Source: Tilletia caries
Lineage: Eukaryota > Basidiomycota > Exobasidiomycetes > Tilletiales > Tilletiaceae
Length of the DNA stretch: 64,000 nt
Direction of reading: 5' to 3'
Assembly: GCA_032718865.1 (NCBI GenBank)
Contig: JALUTQ010000035.1
Coordinates: 186,001 to 250,000 of the forward strand
Shown here: positions 61,284-64,000 of the stretch, piece after piece
Position numbering within the stretch: the stretch's first letter is position 1
Layout of the letters: every line of letters starts with the position of its first letter
Notes under the pieces: model-generated
What the model saw: the letters and a program-made list of their open reading frames with translations, nothing else
What the model was told of the DNA's origin: nothing
Databases searched by the model: none
Made by a program: the position numbers and the translations under genes

Positions 61284-62250
61284 ATGGCGACGGCCGCAGC
61301 TGCTGATGGCGAGGACAGCAGACGCGCGTACGACTCCCTCGACGACTTCCTCAACGACCTGCCCAAAGCCACGCTCTCCCGGCTGTACTCGACCCCATCC
61401 TCAGCACTCGCCCTCTTCCGCCTCCTGCCCGCGCTCGCAAGACAGCTCATCACACACCTCCTCTTCCTCGACACAGCCATCGAACGCACGGAGCTCGAGG
61501 CATGGATCGCGCCCGCTGCTTCTGCGCGGAACGCGTTCGAGACTGCGCTCGGGAGACTCGAGGCGCTGTGGATCGTCTCCAAGTCCGGGCCGACACCATC
61601 GACGAAGCTTACGATGAGCGATCAGTTCCGAACGTCGATGCGACGCGCTCTGACCGGCGGGGGCACACATCGGTCCTTCGGCGTACCCTGCGACACGCCC
61701 GACTCGATGATGGTGCTCAGCGGGATGCCGAGGCTGAACCGCGCGGCTTCATCATCCTGGAGACCAACTACAGGTTATATGCGTACACAAGTGAGTTTAT
61801 CGATCCACTGAGTACCGACTATCTGAACTGATCTTACCTATGACTTCCTCAGGTAATCCACTGCGTATCGCTGTGCTGAGCTTGTTCGCATCCTTACGAG
61901 CTCGATATCCGAATCTTGTCGTTGGGAATCTCACCAGAGAGAGCATCAAGACTGCCCTGGCGAATGGCATCGGCGCAGACCAGGTCAGTTCGACCTTCCC
62001 AGCTCCGGTATTTTCGATCGAGCGCTGAACTCTTTGCTCCGCATACAACTACTCTGTGGGAGGACGCGGACAATCTGCGACTGTTCGTCGGTGCGGAAGG
62101 GTGAGCATTCCCGGTTCTTTGGCTGGTCGTCGGCTTGTCTGTAGAGGGAATCACCATCATGCTCAAGTGCGCGTCTATCTTCCCTTTTCCCTTCCTCTTT
62201 CCAGGCATCAACCTGTACGTGACTTTGTCAATAGACGGATACAGCGATGA
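61284..62250 (+). pseudogene. TFB2: TFB2 (TFIIH p52) relic with internal deletions
   Basis: Reads as Tfb2, the TFIIH subunit that regulates the XPB/Ssl2 ATPase, but incomplete. Part 1 (61284-about 61703) carries DDFLNDLPKATLSRLYSTPSS ... LITHLLFLDTAIERTELEAWI and ends GTHRSFGVPCDTPD. The next conserved block, GFIILETNYRLYAYT, follows about 20 bp later in another frame (about 61716-61789), so roughly 180 expected residues are missing. Then a normal intron, exon 61853-61983 (NPLRIAVLSLFASLRARYPN ... NGIGADQ), a second gap of about 50 residues after a leftover donor GTCAGT, and the true C-terminus (LWEDADNLRLFVGAEG to 62100; HQPVRDFVNRRI 62205-62250). An upstream in-frame ATG lies at 61215. TFB2 is essential, so an intact copy should exist elsewhere. 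Confidence 0.75.
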
Positions 62251-63022
62251 TTTCGTCCCTGAACGCCTGAACTCGCACGGTGGTCGGTGTGGGGTTCCCT
62301 GGACCCTGCCTGCAGACGGACGATGAATGAGGGCGAGGTAGAAAGGACCGCTTCGGCTTTGAGGGTATGTACATCGTTGCATGAGTGTGTGCTGCCGGTC
62401 GCCCTCATGGCTTTTTGGGCTCACTATAACTGAGGGAGATGAGGACGGAATGAGCTTGGCCTCAGTTCTACATTACGCCAACCTGGAGCAAACAGCAAGG
62501 TCTGAGCGAGCGATTGAGGCTTCGGAAGTTCGGACTCAGCTCGAACTCTCCGACTGACTTCTTCTTCACCTATACTGGGCTTCAGCACGAGCCGCTGCTG
62601 GTCGGGAAGAATTTCGAACCCAGGTACGACTGTAACGAGAGACTGCGAATGAATGATTCGGGACTCCATGCACTCATCCTGTACTAACTTGTCGCAATCA
62701 ATAATCAATAATCAATTCCCACACTCCCTTGGCATGGCATACGAGGCCGGACCTAAGCGCCTAAGCCTGCCGGCCAAGGCGGCGGGGCTGCTTCGGGGCT
62801 CCCCTGTGTGAGGGTGGGCCCGAGACAAGTCAGTGTGAATCAATCGGGATGGAACTGTCAATGAATGAATTGGGTTTCTTGCGGAAAAGTGGGCGGTGCT
62901 GGGAAACGGGAATGAGTGAGTGGGTGAGTGGGTGAGTGGGTGAGTGGAGATCGCATCTTGCCCTCCTCGTCGATCGTGAGTGCGACGTCGATCTGAGTGC
63001 GCGTGCTGCAAGAGAGCGCGAC
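62251..63022. other. Intergenic region with GAGTGGGT minisatellite
   Basis: About 770 bp with no supported gene. The 8-mer repeat GTGAGTGG runs from about 62914 to 62947, just upstream of the last gene. Confidence 0.45.
62918..62947. repeat. GAGTGGGT minisatellite, inverted copy of 60013-60043
   Basis: Nearly four 8-mer units; the exact reverse complement of 30 bases at 60014-60043. Confidence 0.85.
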
Positions 63023-63357
63023 ATGGACAGCAGGAATCCTCTCACGGCGGCGGCCAGAGACAGACACTCCTTCGCCGGGCGGTCGCCGTCGTCCCAGCGC
63101 AACCCCAGTCCCAGTCCCAGTCCCAGTCACAATCCCAATCCCAATCCCAATCCCAATGCCAACAACCGGCTCTCCCAGTCAGCAGCATCGTCCCTCGCAC
63201 CCGAGTCCATCATCGACCCGCGCTACGGAACGAACAGCAAGCCAGTCAGCGAACTCGGAAACGACCTCGTCCCCATCCGCATCATCGAGGCATCCGAAGC
63301 AGGCACAAGAGAAGGAACCGTCTGTGATGATCACGAAAACGAACACCACCACCACGA

Positions 63358-63396
<39 letters not shown>

Positions 63397-64000
63397 GGTC
63401 GAGGATGCACAGATCATGCAGCAGCGGAGTTCCTATATCCAGAATGGCACCAGAAGCAAGATTGGCGGCATTGCCAACGACGACGACACCATCGGCGGCG
63501 ACACCACCGACACCGTCGAGGAAGAGAACTACCAGCGCGTACTCGAAATGCCCCTCGCGCGAAACCGGAAGACCATGATGTCCTTCATGACCGAAGCCTC
63601 CCACATTCGCCTCGAACGCGAAAAGGACGAGTTCCTCGAATGGCAGCAACTCCAGGCAGAACGGAGCGAAGCCTTCGAGCGCGCACGTCTCAAGCAACGC
63701 GAACGAGAGCGCATCCGCGCAGACGAACTGCGACGCGATGAACTCATGCGCAAGCTCATGGCCGAACAGGGCCTCGAAGATGTCAACCGCGCCGGCACCG
63801 CCAGTCGCATTGCGGGCAGTTTTGCCGACGACAGTTATCGAACAGGGGCGTCCAGTCGGAACGCATACACCATCGGCGATCGAACGTTACCCCCTCTTCC
63901 TCCTCCCCCGACACCCTTACCCGAGGTACCCCTACCTCCGACGCCCCAGGCTCTCGTCAACCAGTACAAACTCAAGGCCAAAGGATGGGTCGTCTCCGGC
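63023..64000 (+). CDS. Unidentified low-complexity/coiled-coil protein (3' partial)
   Basis: Open from an ATG at 63023 to the window end (326 codons seen, no intron needed). I do not recognise a family. The first 100 residues are Ser/Asn/Pro-rich, with a hexamer-encoded run (CCCAGT and CCCAAT units, about 63103-63157) giving Ser-Pro then Asn-Pro repeats. Around 63343-63394 a His run followed by an Asp run comes from CAC/GAC repeats. A charged segment with heptad-like Glu, Arg and Leu spacing (about 63590-63775, HIRLEREKDEFLEWQQLQAE onward) is a likely coiled coil, followed by a proline-rich stretch (TLPPLPPPPTPLPEVPLPPTP). The layout suggests a scaffold or cytoskeletal or nuclear regulator. 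The N-terminal limit could lie further upstream. Confidence 0.6.

Overview
This window is a nuclear segment of a fungal genome. The evidence is intron-rich eukaryotic genes (mostly 50-100 nt introns with GTGAGT-like donors), fungal-type proteins (a Cet1-family RNA triphosphatase, an SPX phosphate permease, a Boi-type SH3-SAM-PH protein, a GH55 glucanase, KGG stress proteins) and no bacterial-style operons. Dense introns, GC-rich coding sequence and many simple repeats suggest a basidiomycete. That placement is inference and I cannot name a genus. All exon models were built by eye from splice motifs and reading-frame continuity; for each spliced gene the exon lengths sum to an open frame ending at the stated stop.

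Layout. 1-8.5 kb: the 3' part of CFT1 (pre-mRNA 3'-end cleavage), a mitochondrial-type [2Fe-2S] ferredoxin, a membrane-anchored TAP-like serine hydrolase and a small glutaredoxin-like protein. 8.5-16.3 kb: Tudor-SN (SND1), divergent CIA1, then UTP23 and CET1 in tandem on the minus strand. 16.8-21.3 kb: a 15-exon RecQ1-type helicase with a long acidic, serine-rich tail, including a 10-nt microexon and a GC-AG intron. 22.2-27.9 kb: a phosphate pair, a secreted purple acid phosphatase followed by an SPX-domain phosphate permease, with three CACGTG/CACGTT-type sites ahead of the phosphatase. 28.6-32.6 kb: two diverged KGG-type stress genes facing each other across 2.8 kb that holds a hexamer microsatellite, a duplicated 3'-flank segment and signs of an unassigned spliced minus-strand transcript. 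33.1-37.4 kb: a Boi1/Boi2/Pob1-like polarity scaffold. 39.0-42.6 kb: a secreted or anchored GH55 beta-1,3-glucanase. 43.4-48.7 kb: COQ3 and SYF1, convergent. 49.0-50.0 kb: a five-exon gene for a small secreted protein of unknown function.

50.6-55.4 kb is a young Ty1/copia LTR retrotransposon: 112-bp LTRs differing at one base, TCAGT target duplications, and a gag-pol region broken by three frame changes. Beyond it lie NECAP (55.4-56.5 kb) and HUS1 (56.8-58.3 kb). A gene-poor stretch (58.3-61.2 kb) has GT-rich tracts and a perfect 46-bp palindrome. It precedes what reads as a TFB2 (TFIIH p52) relic with two internal deletions. The window ends inside an unidentified gene with a polar, low-complexity N-terminus and a coiled coil.

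Most genes are unrelated housekeeping functions. The coherent local themes are the phosphate pair, the KGG pair, and RNA processing (CFT1, CET1, SYF1, UTP23, SND1) scattered across the window. The accessory features most worth attention are the RecQ microexon and GC-AG intron, the KGG paralogs and the region between them, the copia element, the small secreted protein, and the TFB2 relic with its palindrome.
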